From NCBI GenBank assembly GCA_021161885.1, contig JAGGZS010000324.1, positions 1 through 26,747 of the forward strand: a stretch of 26,747 nucleotides of DNA. The letters are read 5' to 3'. Positions within the stretch are counted from its first letter, which is position 1; every line of letters begins with the position of its first letter. The notes beneath the pieces are model-generated. The model made no database searches. It worked only from the letters and a program-made list of their open reading frames with translations, and was not told the origin of the DNA. Source of the DNA: a bacterium (GTDB lineage Bacteria > Auribacterota > Auribacteria > Auribacterales > Auribacteraceae). The position numbers were made by a program, and so were the translations under genes. Below, piece after piece: positions 16,895-25,228 of the stretch.

Positions 16895-17761
16895 ATGATA
16901 ACCGAGTTAATCAATACCTGCAAACCTTATATCGCGCCGTTAGCTGTTTCCTGCGCAGTTCATATAGGAATAGCGAATTACGCAGGATTTTCATCGGTTG
17001 CCGATTCTAAAATTCAGTTAAAAAGCGGGAAATCGGTAATGGAACTTACACTGCTCCCGTCTATATCGAGCAAAGCCGCGGCTGCATCTAAAAAATCCGA
17101 ATCTTCGCCTTGCGAACCGATTGATAAAAAAAATAATGAGACAAAAAAAATTAAAGAGAAAATTTTATCAAAATCAGTTGGCGATATTTTAAAACAACCT
17201 ATGCCGTCTATGTCATCCGGCGTCAAACGAATTGAAACAAAAACATTATGCTCTGATAAAATTATTGCCGCGAAAACCGATAAAAAATTGCCTGAACCTA
17301 AACATAGAAAGCAAAATTTAAAAAAACAAATACAAAACAACACTGAAACAGAGCAGTCCAAAACAGAAAAAATATCGAATAACCATAAAAAAACGCCGGA
17401 TGAGCCAAGTAAAATAAACCAGCAGATAAACTCCATTAATTCTCCGCTTATTGAGGCGGATATGCGTAAAAAAGGGGTTTCCTGCGAATGCAGTGCGCTA
17501 TCTGAACTTGTAGTGAAATATCCAAGGGTTTCCAGACGAAAAAGCGAGCAGGGAACAGTTGACTTAAATATTAAAATAGATGAATATGGGAACGTTGTAA
17601 AAATCGAGATAATATCTTCAAGCGGTTATAAACGGTTAGACAGATCAGCCGTAAAATCATTAAAAAAAGCTAAATTTATGCCTGCCAAGAAAAATGGAAA
17701 AAATACGGCGTCTGAAATAAAAATGAATATTATCTTTAAACTGGATGATTGCAATGAATAA
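16895..17761 (+). CDS. tonB: TonB energy-transducing protein
   Basis: 288-residue periplasm-spanning protein. Residues about 12-30 form a weakly hydrophobic N-terminal anchor. A long Lys/Ser/Glu/Asn-rich linker (about 50-195), less proline-rich than the classic TonB linker, crosses the periplasm. The C-terminal TonB domain (about 205-285) has YPRVSRRKSEQGTVDL, then IDEYGNVVKIEIISSSGYKR in sequence, RLDRSAVKSLKKAKFMPA and a final beta-strand. Encoded between the receptor and the ABC transporter, it is probably the dedicated TonB of the BtuB-like receptor. ExbB and ExbD are not in the window. GGAG lies 7 nt upstream of ATG; its last codons overlap btuF. Confidence 0.9.
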   Translation: MITELINTCKPYIAPLAVSCAVHIGIANYAGFSSVADSKIQLKSGKSVMELTLLPSISSKAAAASKKSESSPCEPIDKKNNETKKIKEKILSKSVGDILKQPMPSMSSGVKRIETKTLCSDKIIAAKTDKKLPEPKHRKQNLKKQIQNNTETEQSKTEKISNNHKKTPDEPSKINQQINSINSPLIEADMRKKGVSCECSALSELVVKYPRVSRRKSEQGTVDLNIKIDEYGNVVKIEIISSSGYKRLDRSAVKSLKKAKFMPAKKNGKNTASEIKMNIIFKLDDCNE

Positions 17762-18698
17762 AAATATCGTTACCGTTGTAATCGTTTTCTTAATATTTAT
17801 ATTTTATATATTCATAAGCAGTTTTACCAAATCCGATCAAAAAAAACAAAACAGCAACCATAAACCAGTGTCAACATCAACCATGGTTTCTTTATCTCCG
17901 GCTATCACCGAAATGGTTTATATGCTTGGACTTGAAAAAAACTTAATCGGAGTAACCAACTATTGCGCCTATCCGCCCTCCGCAAAAAAAATTACAAAAA
18001 TCGGGGGATATTATGATCCGTCGTTAGAAACAATAGATAGATTAAAACCCGATTACGTGTTTGCCGGAACGGAACATTCAAATATCATAGGAAAATTAGA
18101 TAAATTAGGCATTTCACACCTAACTCTGGACTACTCTACCCCAAAAAACATAATGGACTCCATACGTAAACTCGGAGCTTTGTTCGGAAAAGATAAAACA
18201 GCGGAAAAAATTGTAACTGATTTACAAAAACAATTAACACAATTACAAAAAAAAGCCGCCAGCTTACCGAAAAAACGGGTAATGATCGTATTAGGCGGGG
18301 ATATGGCTGATACAAAAGACCAGACAAAATGTATTGTGGGCAAAGATTTTTTTTACTCCGCGCTGCTTGATAAAATAGGGGCCGAAAATGTTGTTAAAAA
18401 ATCGCCTGTGTCTTATCCGATAGTATCAAAAGAAGGGATTATTACGCTTAATCCCGATGTGATAATTGAAATTGTGCCGCAGACATCCTCTTTAAATAAA
18501 ACTGATATTATATCATCATGGAAAAATTATTCTTATGTCAACGCTGTAAAAAACGGTAACGTCTTCGTCTTAAAAGGGGATTATTTATTTGTGCCCGGAC
18601 CAAGATTTGTTAAAATAGCCCGTGATTTATTCAATGTAATTTATGCTGGCGGTAACCATAAAAAAAGGATTTTGACTTTTTCTCGAAAAAAAATATGA
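17754..18698 (+). CDS. btuF: BtuF-like cobalamin-binding protein of an ABC transporter
   Basis: Helical-backbone metal/corrinoid-binding (BtuF/FepB class) substrate-binding protein of about 314 residues. Residues 6-24 are strongly hydrophobic (a signal-anchor), with no lipobox cysteine, so the protein may stay tethered to the inner membrane by an uncleaved helix. The conserved VSLSPAITEMVYMLGLEKNLIGVTNYC entry is seen as VSLSPAITEMVYMLGL followed by IGVTNYC, then PDYVFAG and LNPDVIIEI. I prefer ATG 17754 (after TGGA at 8 nt) over ATG 17745; both overlap the tonB end. The 3' end overlaps btuD by 4 bp. A siderophore or haem substrate is possible for this fold, but the riboswitches favour cobalamin. 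Confidence 0.85.
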   Translation: MNKNIVTVVIVFLIFIFYIFISSFTKSDQKKQNSNHKPVSTSTMVSLSPAITEMVYMLGLEKNLIGVTNYCAYPPSAKKITKIGGYYDPSLETIDRLKPDYVFAGTEHSNIIGKLDKLGISHLTLDYSTPKNIMDSIRKLGALFGKDKTAEKIVTDLQKQLTQLQKKAASLPKKRVMIVLGGDMADTKDQTKCIVGKDFFYSALLDKIGAENVVKKSPVSYPIVSKEGIITLNPDVIIEIVPQTSSLNKTDIISSWKNYSYVNAVKNGNVFVLKGDYLFVPGPRFVKIARDLFNVIYAGGNHKKRILTFSRKKI

Positions 18699-19483
18699 AA
18701 ATACTTGATATTAACGAACTGAATTACTCGATTAACTCAAACCATATACTGAAAAATATTTCGTTTTCCATCCAAAAAGGCGAGGTGATAAGCCTGATAG
18801 GACCGAACGGATCGGGTAAGACTACCTTATTAAGATGTATCGCCCGATACCTAAAACCATCGTCCGGCAAAATTTTGTTTTCAGGAAACGACACAAAAAA
18901 TATTTCCCAGAAAAAATTTGCTGAACACATAGGTTATATCCCCCAGAAAACGATTTTGTCGTATCCGTTTACCGTAGAAGAATTCATTGCCATGGGCAGA
19001 TATCCATACTCAAATTTGTTCGATATACACGATAACGAGCACGATACAGCGGTTAACGCAGCGATTGAGGATGTAAAAATCAGCCATTTAAGACACCGTA
19101 CATTAACTACGTTAAGCGGAGGCGAACTACAGAAAATTTTAATCGCGGGATGTCTTGCCCAACAACCGGATATTTTTTTGCTGGACGAGGTTATGTCTCA
19201 TCTTGACCCTCATTTTCAACTCGAGACCGCAAAATTGCTTGTAGAGCTTAAAAAGAAAAAAAAACTTACTGTTTTATCTGTTACGCACAATATAAATTTA
19301 GCGGTTTTAATATCGGATAAAATACTTATTCTTAAACAAGGAAAAATTGTTTTCTTTGATTCACCTGTAAAACTCAACGGAGCAATTTTGAAAAAAATCT
19401 TTTCCGTAGATTTTCGCCAAACGGGCAATACGGGCACTGACCGGCAGATGTTTATGCCCTGTTGGGAGATAATCAATGAATAA
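18695..19483 (+). CDS. btuD: BtuD-like ABC transporter ATPase
   Basis: 262-residue ATP-binding subunit of the FecCD/BtuCD importer class. Walker A GPNGSGKTT (36-44), Q-loop in IGYIPQK (79-85), signature LSGGE (140-144), Walker B IFLLDEVMSHLD (160-171) and H-loop His198 (SVTHN). It powers inner-membrane corrinoid import with the downstream permease. It overlaps btuF by 4 bp and btuC by 8 bp. Annotated in some genomes as an iron-siderophore ATPase; the operon context points to B12. Confidence 0.9.
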   Translation: MKILDINELNYSINSNHILKNISFSIQKGEVISLIGPNGSGKTTLLRCIARYLKPSSGKILFSGNDTKNISQKKFAEHIGYIPQKTILSYPFTVEEFIAMGRYPYSNLFDIHDNEHDTAVNAAIEDVKISHLRHRTLTTLSGGELQKILIAGCLAQQPDIFLLDEVMSHLDPHFQLETAKLLVELKKKKKLTVLSVTHNINLAVLISDKILILKQGKIVFFDSPVKLNGAILKKIFSVDFRQTGNTGTDRQMFMPCWEIINE

Positions 19484-20489
19484 ATCTAACCGCAAAAGAT
19501 TAACTATGATAGGCGCTCTTTTTTGTTTGTATGCTGTATTGCTTATTGTTTTGCCTCTTATTGGCATAAAAAATTATTCTTTACGGACATATTTTTTATC
19601 GCCTTGCGAATCGCTGAATGCGCATATAGTTTATAATATAAGGCTGCCGAGGGTTCTGTTAGCTTATATAGCGGGTGCGATACTGTCGTTAGGGGGTATG
19701 GTGTTTCAGTCTATATTCCGCAACCCGCTTGCCACTCCGTTCACGTTAGGGGTATCGAGCGGATGTTCTTTCGGCGCGGCGTTATACTTATCCGGGTTTC
19801 TGCCGTTTACGATGTTAAATACTGAGGGCAAATTTATATCGGCTTTGCTCGGCGGGGTAACGGCGTCGTTATTTGTTTATCTTGTAACACGGGCGAAAAA
19901 AGAATTTCACGGTACGTTTATGTTGCTTGCGGGTGTGGCGGTAACATTATTTTTTTCAAGTATGGTGATGTTAATACAGTATTTATCTAATTTTTACCAG
20001 ACGTTTATGATTTTCAGGTGGCTGGTCGGCGGGCTGGACAGCGTATCTTATGCGCAAATTCTTAAATTACTGCCTATTTCAATAGGCGGGTTTATCATTA
20101 TTTTCATATATTCTCCTGAATTAGACCTTATGCTTATGGGCAATGAAATTGCCGTATCAAAAGGATTGGCGGTAAAAAGATTTAAGTTAACGCTTTTTGC
20201 TGTTGTATCTTTAATGATAAGTTTTGTAGTATCCGTTTGCGGTCCGATAGCTTTTGTGGGAATGATTGTGCCGCACATATGCCGTCTTATTATAGGACCT
20301 CAACATAAATATCTGACAATGTTTTCTATCCTTGCCGGAGGAATTTTTCTCGCCGTATCAGACACACTCGCCAGATCAATTCTGCCGCCTACCGATTTGC
20401 CCGTAGGCATTATTACCGCTTTTTTAGGCGGTCCGTTTTTTCTCTGGATACTTGCATCGTGCGGAAAAAACGATAATATACCCGCATAA
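19476..20489 (+). CDS. btuC: BtuC-like FecCD-family permease
   Basis: 337-residue inner-membrane permease, with about ten predicted hydrophobic segments. Family motifs: RLPRVLLAYIAGAILSLGGMVFQ, seen as RLPRVLLAYIAGA then LSLGGMVFQ, FRNPLATPFTLGVSSG, and the coupling/C-terminal region CGPIAFVGMIVPHICRLIIGP followed by SDTLARSILPPTDLPVGIIT. Such permeases work as dimers with two BtuD subunits. It is the last gene of the B12 operon; the convergent comF gene follows. Confidence 0.9.
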   Translation: MNKSNRKRLTMIGALFCLYAVLLIVLPLIGIKNYSLRTYFLSPCESLNAHIVYNIRLPRVLLAYIAGAILSLGGMVFQSIFRNPLATPFTLGVSSGCSFGAALYLSGFLPFTMLNTEGKFISALLGGVTASLFVYLVTRAKKEFHGTFMLLAGVAVTLFFSSMVMLIQYLSNFYQTFMIFRWLVGGLDSVSYAQILKLLPISIGGFIIIFIYSPELDLMLMGNEIAVSKGLAVKRFKLTLFAVVSLMISFVVSVCGPIAFVGMIVPHICRLIIGPQHKYLTMFSILAGGIFLAVSDTLARSILPPTDLPVGIITAFLGGPFFLWILASCGKNDNIPA

Positions 20490-20510
20490 AAGATTTACAA
20501 CTGTTTTTAG

Positions 20511-20544
20511 CGGAATCACTGTTCCGGCATCTATCCTTTTTTTT
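20511..20544 (+). terminator. Possible terminator of the B12 operon
   Basis: CGGAA (20511-20515) pairs with TTCCG (20522-20526), and a run of eight T residues follows at 20537-20544. The stem is short and the T-run is 10 bases away, so the call is weak. The region to 20604 also holds AT-rich inverted segments between the convergent btuC and comF ends. Confidence 0.35.
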
Positions 20545-20604
20545 CAGCGCTCCCAATTTTGAAATTTTGAAATTTATAATTATTTTCAGAAAAATTTCAC
20601 CAAA

Positions 20605-21360
20605 TTACGCGTTGTCGGCAAGGGTAATGCACAATACTTCGGATACTCCCGCGTCAAACAAAATTTTAGAAGCGAAATAAAGAGTACTGCCAGTGGATTT
20701 AACATCATCAACCAATATAAACGATTTTCCTTTTATATTGGAATTTTTTTTTAATTCAAAAGAATTTTGAGGATTGATAAGGCGTTCGCGTCTGCTTAAC
20801 GCCACTTGAGGTTTTTTGTGATATTTGCGTTTGAGAATTTTTTTATTAAGCTCGATATTGTAATAACCGCAAATTTTTCGGCATATAAATTCGATCTGAT
20901 TAAACCCCCGTTCCCGTTTTTTCACTTTAGATATGGGCATGGGTATAACAGCATCGTATTTATTCATCTGAATTTTTTGGAGTTTAAGAAAATCAAGCAT
21001 TACCCGCGCTAATGTGATAGAAATATTCTCTCTAAGATTATATTTGAGCTGATGAATTAGGTTTTTTAATATACCTTCATATTTCGCGACACTGATAATT
21101 TTCAAAGGCGGATCTTTTTTAAACCTGCAGTCCCCGCATAAATACGGAGCTTCGTTATTTAAGCCCGCTCGTTTGGAACATACTTGGCATACAACACAAA
21201 TATCAGCATACAGCTCGTTTTCGCATTTATCACATAAATGCTTAACAGGATAATACGGCAGATAATTCCGGCAATTACAGCATTGCAGCGGAAAGAAAAA
21301 ATTCAATATAAAAAAGAAAAATTTATTAAATTGTCCGTGCAACAAAATGGTCTTATTCAT
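20605..21360 (-). CDS. comF: ComF-family phosphoribosyltransferase-like protein
   Basis: 251 residues. An N-terminal zinc-ribbon-like part has CCNC and CDKC (27-46) plus CVVCQVC and CGDC (55-78). The C-terminal phosphoribosyltransferase domain has the ERGFNQ motif (150-155) and the PRPP loop VDDVKSTGST (217-226). ComF proteins take part in natural transformation, probably at single-stranded DNA entry; they are also called amidophosphoribosyltransferase-like. It is divergent from leuS and convergent with btuC. The 101 bp leuS-comF gap should hold both promoters, but I cannot pick them with confidence. Confidence 0.88.
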   Translation of the reverse strand: MNKTILLHGQFNKFFFFILNFFFPLQCCNCRNYLPYYPVKHLCDKCENELYADICVVCQVCSKRAGLNNEAPYLCGDCRFKKDPPLKIISVAKYEGILKNLIHQLKYNLRENISITLARVMLDFLKLQKIQMNKYDAVIPMPISKVKKRERGFNQIEFICRKICGYYNIELNKKILKRKYHKKPQVALSRRERLINPQNSFELKKNSNIKGKSFILVDDVKSTGSTLYFASKILFDAGVSEVLCITLADNA

Positions 21361-21461
21361 ATCAGAAATATTCTAATGATTTTTATTTAATAAGAGCTGA
21401 TTATCTGTTATAACATAAAAAAAGAAATTTGACTAATTTTGTTAATTCTCAGGAGGAATAA

Positions 21462-24014
21462 GTGGATAAACAACGCCAACAATATAACCCGCAGGATATT
21501 GAGACTAAATGGCAGGATTACTGGCAAAAAAATAATTTTTTTGCCGCCGATAACAATTCAGACAAACCAAAATATTATATTTTAAGTATGTTCCCCTATC
21601 CATCAGGTATCTTACATATGGGACATGTGATGAATTACACGTTAAGCGATACTCTTGTCAGATACCACAAAATGCTCGGGCAGGAAGTTCTTTCCCCGAT
21701 AGGATGGGATTCATTCGGTTTACCTGCGGAGAACGCGGCAATCAGGCTCGGCATCCCCCCTGAAGAGAACACAAAAAATAATATCCGAAAAATGCGTATC
21801 CAGATGAAAAGAGCCGGCTGGGGTTATGACTGGAACCGTGAAATCGCCACAAGCCATCCGGATTATTATAAATGGACACAATGGCTGTTTTTAAAATTTT
21901 ATAAACAGGGGCTTGCGCTCCGGAAAAAAGCTCCGGTCAACTGGTGCCCTAACGACCAGACTGTTCTCGCTAACGAACAAGTTCATGAAGGTAGATGTGA
22001 ACGCTGCGGTACGGAAGTTATACAAAAAGACCTTGAACAATGGTTTTTTACCATGAGCGAGTTTGCCCAGAGACTCCTCGATAACCATTGCGAATTAACC
22101 CGGTGGCCTGAAAAAGTTATAAAAATGCAGCAGGAATGGATAGGCCGTTCCGAAGGGGCGAGAATAGATTTTATCATTAAAGAAACCGGCGAAAAACTGC
22201 CTGTATTCACTACCCGGCCAGATACGGTTTTCGGGGTAACATTTATGTCCATAGCGCCTGAACATCCGTTAATCGAAAAACTGGTTGAGGGCACTGCTCA
22301 ACAAGCTGATGTTATGAAAGCTGTAAAAAAAATGAGAAGTATGGGCACTTCCGCCAAAGAACTGGTAGGGCTTGAGAAAGAAGGTGTGCCGACCGGATTT
22401 CACGTGATTAATCCTGTCAACGGCGATATTGTTCCTCTTTGGGTTGCTAATTTTGCTTTGATGACTTACGGAACAGGTGCGGTGATGTCTGTGCCGGCTC
22501 ATGACCAGCGCGATTTTGAATTCGCTAAAAAATATAACCTGCCCATAAAAATTGTAATTCAACCGCAGGACAAACAGCTTGACCTTGATACCATGGCAGA
22601 AGCATACGTTGAAAATGGGCTGCAAATTAACTCAGGCCCTTTTGACGGTATCGCTAACCGCAAAGCAATGCCAAAAATAATCAAATGGCTCGACGATAAC
22701 GGATACGGGAAAAAAACCATTAATTACAGTTTAAGGGACTGGTTGCTGTCCCGCCAAAGATACTGGGGCGTGCCTATCCCGATAATAGAATGCGATCAAT
22801 GCGGTGAAGTGCCTGTGCCCGAAGAAGATTTGCCTGTCCTTCTTCCAAAAAACGTTGAGTTTAAACCCACTGGCGAAAGCCCTCTGGCGCAATGCCCTGA
22901 TTTTATAAACACAATATGCCCGAAATGCGCAAAACCGGCGAAAAGAATATCCGATACCATGGATACATTCGTAGATTCATCATGGTATATGTACCGCTAT
23001 ATCAATCCACGGGAAGAGAACAAAATTTTTAATCCAGATGACGTGAACAAATGGTGTCCTGTTGATTTTTATATCGGCGGTATTGAACACGCTACAATGC
23101 ATCTTATTTATTCACGATTCTTTGCTCAGGTAATGAAAGATATGGGATTGATAAATTTTGCCGAACCGGCAAAAAGGCTGTTCTGCCAAGGTATGGTTTG
23201 TAAAACAGCCCATTACTGCGACAACTGTAAATGGCTTGAAGACAAAAATGTCGAAAACGGAAAATGCAGAATTTGCGGATCGGATGTGGTGTCGGAAGTA
23301 TTAAAAATGAGCAAAACTAAACTTAATACGGTAAGCCCTGACGAAATAATGAACAAATACGGCGCCGATACCATGCGTCTTTACATCCTCTCTGATACAC
23401 CGCCAGACAGGGAACGGATATGGAACGAAGACGGAGTTCAGGGAGCGCACCGTTTCCTTAGGCGGTTCTGGGATTTAATAATCAGGACAAAAGATATTAT
23501 CGACACAAACACAAGAGGGTGCGGGAAAGATAATACCGATCTTTACAGAAAAACACACTACACTATCAAACAAGTAACCGCTGATATAGAAAAAAATATA
23601 CAAATGAACACAGTTTTAGCTCGAATTTTTGAGCTGACAAACGCTATTAAATCGGCAAAAAACGTATCTTCGAATATTTTAAAAGAAGCGGTGGAAACCG
23701 CCGTTAAGTTATTGTCCCCTATCGCTCCGCACATAACTGAAGAATTATGGCGGTATTTAGGACACAATGAGTCGTTGCTGAAAAGCTCGTGGCCGATTTA
23801 CGACGAAAAAGCGCTTACCAAAACCGAATTTACGGTCATTATTCAGGTTAACGGCAAACTGCGTTCTAAAATGGTTATTCCCTCAGATACCCCGAAAGAA
23901 AAAATAGAAAAACTTGCTTTAAGCGATGAAAAAACAGCCGGCAGTATTGAGGGCAAAAAAATAATCAAAACAATTGTTGTCCCGAACAAATTAGTTAATT
24001 TTGTAGTTAAATAA
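21462..24014 (+). CDS. leuS: LeuS, leucyl-tRNA synthetase
   Basis: Class I synthetase of 850 residues charging tRNA-Leu. HIGH motif is HMGH (52-55) within MFPYPSGILHMGH; KMSKS is KMSKT (615-619). The editing (CP1) domain is present with GTGAVMSVPAHD. Several Cys pairs form zinc-ribbon-like modules, including CPNDQ...CERCG and, just before KMSKT, CDNC...CRIC. GTG start at 21462 with AGGAGG 5 nt upstream. comEA begins 18 nt after the stop, in the same frame. Confidence 0.97.
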   Translation: MDKQRQQYNPQDIETKWQDYWQKNNFFAADNNSDKPKYYILSMFPYPSGILHMGHVMNYTLSDTLVRYHKMLGQEVLSPIGWDSFGLPAENAAIRLGIPPEENTKNNIRKMRIQMKRAGWGYDWNREIATSHPDYYKWTQWLFLKFYKQGLALRKKAPVNWCPNDQTVLANEQVHEGRCERCGTEVIQKDLEQWFFTMSEFAQRLLDNHCELTRWPEKVIKMQQEWIGRSEGARIDFIIKETGEKLPVFTTRPDTVFGVTFMSIAPEHPLIEKLVEGTAQQADVMKAVKKMRSMGTSAKELVGLEKEGVPTGFHVINPVNGDIVPLWVANFALMTYGTGAVMSVPAHDQRDFEFAKKYNLPIKIVIQPQDKQLDLDTMAEAYVENGLQINSGPFDGIANRKAMPKIIKWLDDNGYGKKTINYSLRDWLLSRQRYWGVPIPIIECDQCGEVPVPEEDLPVLLPKNVEFKPTGESPLAQCPDFINTICPKCAKPAKRISDTMDTFVDSSWYMYRYINPREENKIFNPDDVNKWCPVDFYIGGIEHATMHLIYSRFFAQVMKDMGLINFAEPAKRLFCQGMVCKTAHYCDNCKWLEDKNVENGKCRICGSDVVSEVLKMSKTKLNTVSPDEIMNKYGADTMRLYILSDTPPDRERIWNEDGVQGAHRFLRRFWDLIIRTKDIIDTNTRGCGKDNTDLYRKTHYTIKQVTADIEKNIQMNTVLARIFELTNAIKSAKNVSSNILKEAVETAVKLLSPIAPHITEELWRYLGHNESLLKSSWPIYDEKALTKTEFTVIIQVNGKLRSKMVIPSDTPKEKIEKLALSDEKTAGSIEGKKIIKTIVVPNKLVNFVVK

Positions 24015-24032
24015 ACTGGAGGTAAAAAAAAA

Positions 24033-24392
24033 ATTTTTACTCGTAAAGAAAAATTTTTAATTATTGTGCTGTGCCTATCATTTTGTATCGGCATGATTGT
24101 TAAAGATTTTTTTAATTATACAAATACGGTTCCCATAGATTATAATGCGTATAAACCCCACACAAAAATAATTGTGCCGCATAAAAAGAAACGATTTACG
24201 AAATTAAATATAAACGAGGCATCGGCTGTTGAATTGATGGATGTGCCTTCAATAGGCAAAAAAACGGCGAAAAAAATAATTTGCTTCCGTGGTAAAAAAA
24301 AATTCAAGTCAGTGCGGGAAATCACAAAAATTAAGGGTATCGGATTAAAAAGGTATGAAAAAATAAAAAAATACCTTTTTGTTAAAAATTAA
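24033..24392 (+). CDS. comEA: ComEA-like helix-hairpin-helix DNA-binding protein
   Basis: Short membrane-anchored DNA-binding protein of the competence type, about 119 residues from this start. A basic start (FTRKEK) is followed by one membrane helix (about residues 8-23). A linker leads to two helix-hairpin-helix motifs: LNINEASAVELMDVPSIGKKTAKKI and VREITKIKGIGLKRYEKI (longer parts lie at codons 24201-24260 and 24312-24370). No ATG fits: GGAGGT at 24018-24023 points 9 nt downstream to ATT 24033, a rare but known start codon. The first usable standard start, GTG 24066, is 43 nt from that site and would cut the membrane helix. Its last 27 codons and stop are duplicated downstream. Confidence 0.8.
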   Translation: MFTRKEKFLIIVLCLSFCIGMIVKDFFNYTNTVPIDYNAYKPHTKIIVPHKKKRFTKLNINEASAVELMDVPSIGKKTAKKIICFRGKKKFKSVREITKIKGIGLKRYEKIKKYLFVKN

Positions 24393-24401
24393 ATATAAGG
24401 A
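24312..24401 (+). repeat. Left copy of 90 bp direct repeat (comEA 3' end plus ribosome-binding site)
   Basis: Identical base for base to 26073-26162 (offset 1761). It comprises the last comEA codons (from VREITK), the TAA stop and AATATAAGGA, which contains the AAGGA site used by the methyltransferase gene. Weaker similarity extends left to 24303 (12 of 15 positions to TTCGGGTCGGTGCGG at 26064) and right through TTTGATAAAAATGGC against TTTTTATAAAAAATGGC. Confidence 0.95.
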
Positions 24402-24412
24402 CTTTGATAAAA

Positions 24413-25228
24413 ATGGCTATAAATAAAGGATTACATTATCCTGATGCTTTTATAGATAAATTTATTTCTGGTAATGCGGTAGATGTGATGAAGCAAATAC
24501 CAGATGAAAGTGTGGATTTAGTTGTAACATCCCCCCCGTATAATCTTAAAAATTCAACTGGTAACGGGATGAAAAACGGCAAAGGCGGAAAATGGGCAAA
24601 CGCTGCCCTTATAAACGGCTATTCACATTATAATGATAATATGCCGCATAATGAATATGTAAAATGGCAAAGGAAATGTCTATCTGAAATGCTACGTATT
24701 ATTTCAGCAAACGGAGCAATATTCTATAACCATAAATGGCGTGTTCAAGCAGGATTGCTGCAAGATAGACAGGATATTGTTTCAGGATTTCCGGTTCGGC
24801 AAATTATTATATGGAAAAGAAAAGGCGGCATAAATTTTAATCCAGGATATTTTTTACCAACCTATGAGGTTATTTATCTTATAGCAAAACCAGAATTTAA
24901 ATTAGCCAAAAAAGCCAATGCCCACGGAGATGTTTGGGAATTTGGGCAAGAAAGTAAAAATAAACATCCAGCCCCTTTCCCTGTAGAATTAATAGAACGT
25001 ATTATATCATCAACAAATGCGAAAATCATCCTTGATCCTTTTATGGGATCAGGCACTACAGCTATTGCCGCAAAAAAACTTGACCGTAATTTTATCGGAA
25101 TAGATATATCCCCTGAGTATTGTAAAATGGCTTATCAACGTCTTATTGATCCATCATCTATTATAGCCGCTGAGAAAAAAGAAATAAAAAAGCAGGCATT
25201 ACTATTTGATGTATTGGAGTTAAAATGA
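24413..25228 (+). CDS. Type II DNA methyltransferase, beta class (probably N4-cytosine)
   Basis: 271 residues from ATG 24413, 11 nt after AAGGA supplied by the left repeat; TTG 24404 is a less likely earlier start. The catalytic motif IV is TSPPYN (39-44) near the N-terminus and the AdoMet-binding motif I is DPFMGSGTT (208-216) near the C-terminus, the order that defines beta-class amino-methyltransferases; HPAPFPVELIERII (185-198) is the motif X-like helix. The target-recognition region lies between (about 55-180). SPPY motifs occur in N4-cytosine and some N6-adenine enzymes; pairing with an MvaI/BcnI-type nuclease, whose known partners methylate cytosine N4, favours m4C. The gene overlaps the endonuclease by 4 bp. 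Confidence 0.9.
   Translation: MAINKGLHYPDAFIDKFISGNAVDVMKQIPDESVDLVVTSPPYNLKNSTGNGMKNGKGGKWANAALINGYSHYNDNMPHNEYVKWQRKCLSEMLRIISANGAIFYNHKWRVQAGLLQDRQDIVSGFPVRQIIIWKRKGGINFNPGYFLPTYEVIYLIAKPEFKLAKKANAHGDVWEFGQESKNKHPAPFPVELIERIISSTNAKIILDPFMGSGTTAIAAKKLDRNFIGIDISPEYCKMAYQRLIDPSSIIAAEKKEIKKQALLFDVLELK

Noticed and set aside
24066..24392. comEA start at GTG 24066
   Set aside because: It is 43 nt from the only good ribosome-binding site and would remove the basic N-terminus and part of the membrane helix.
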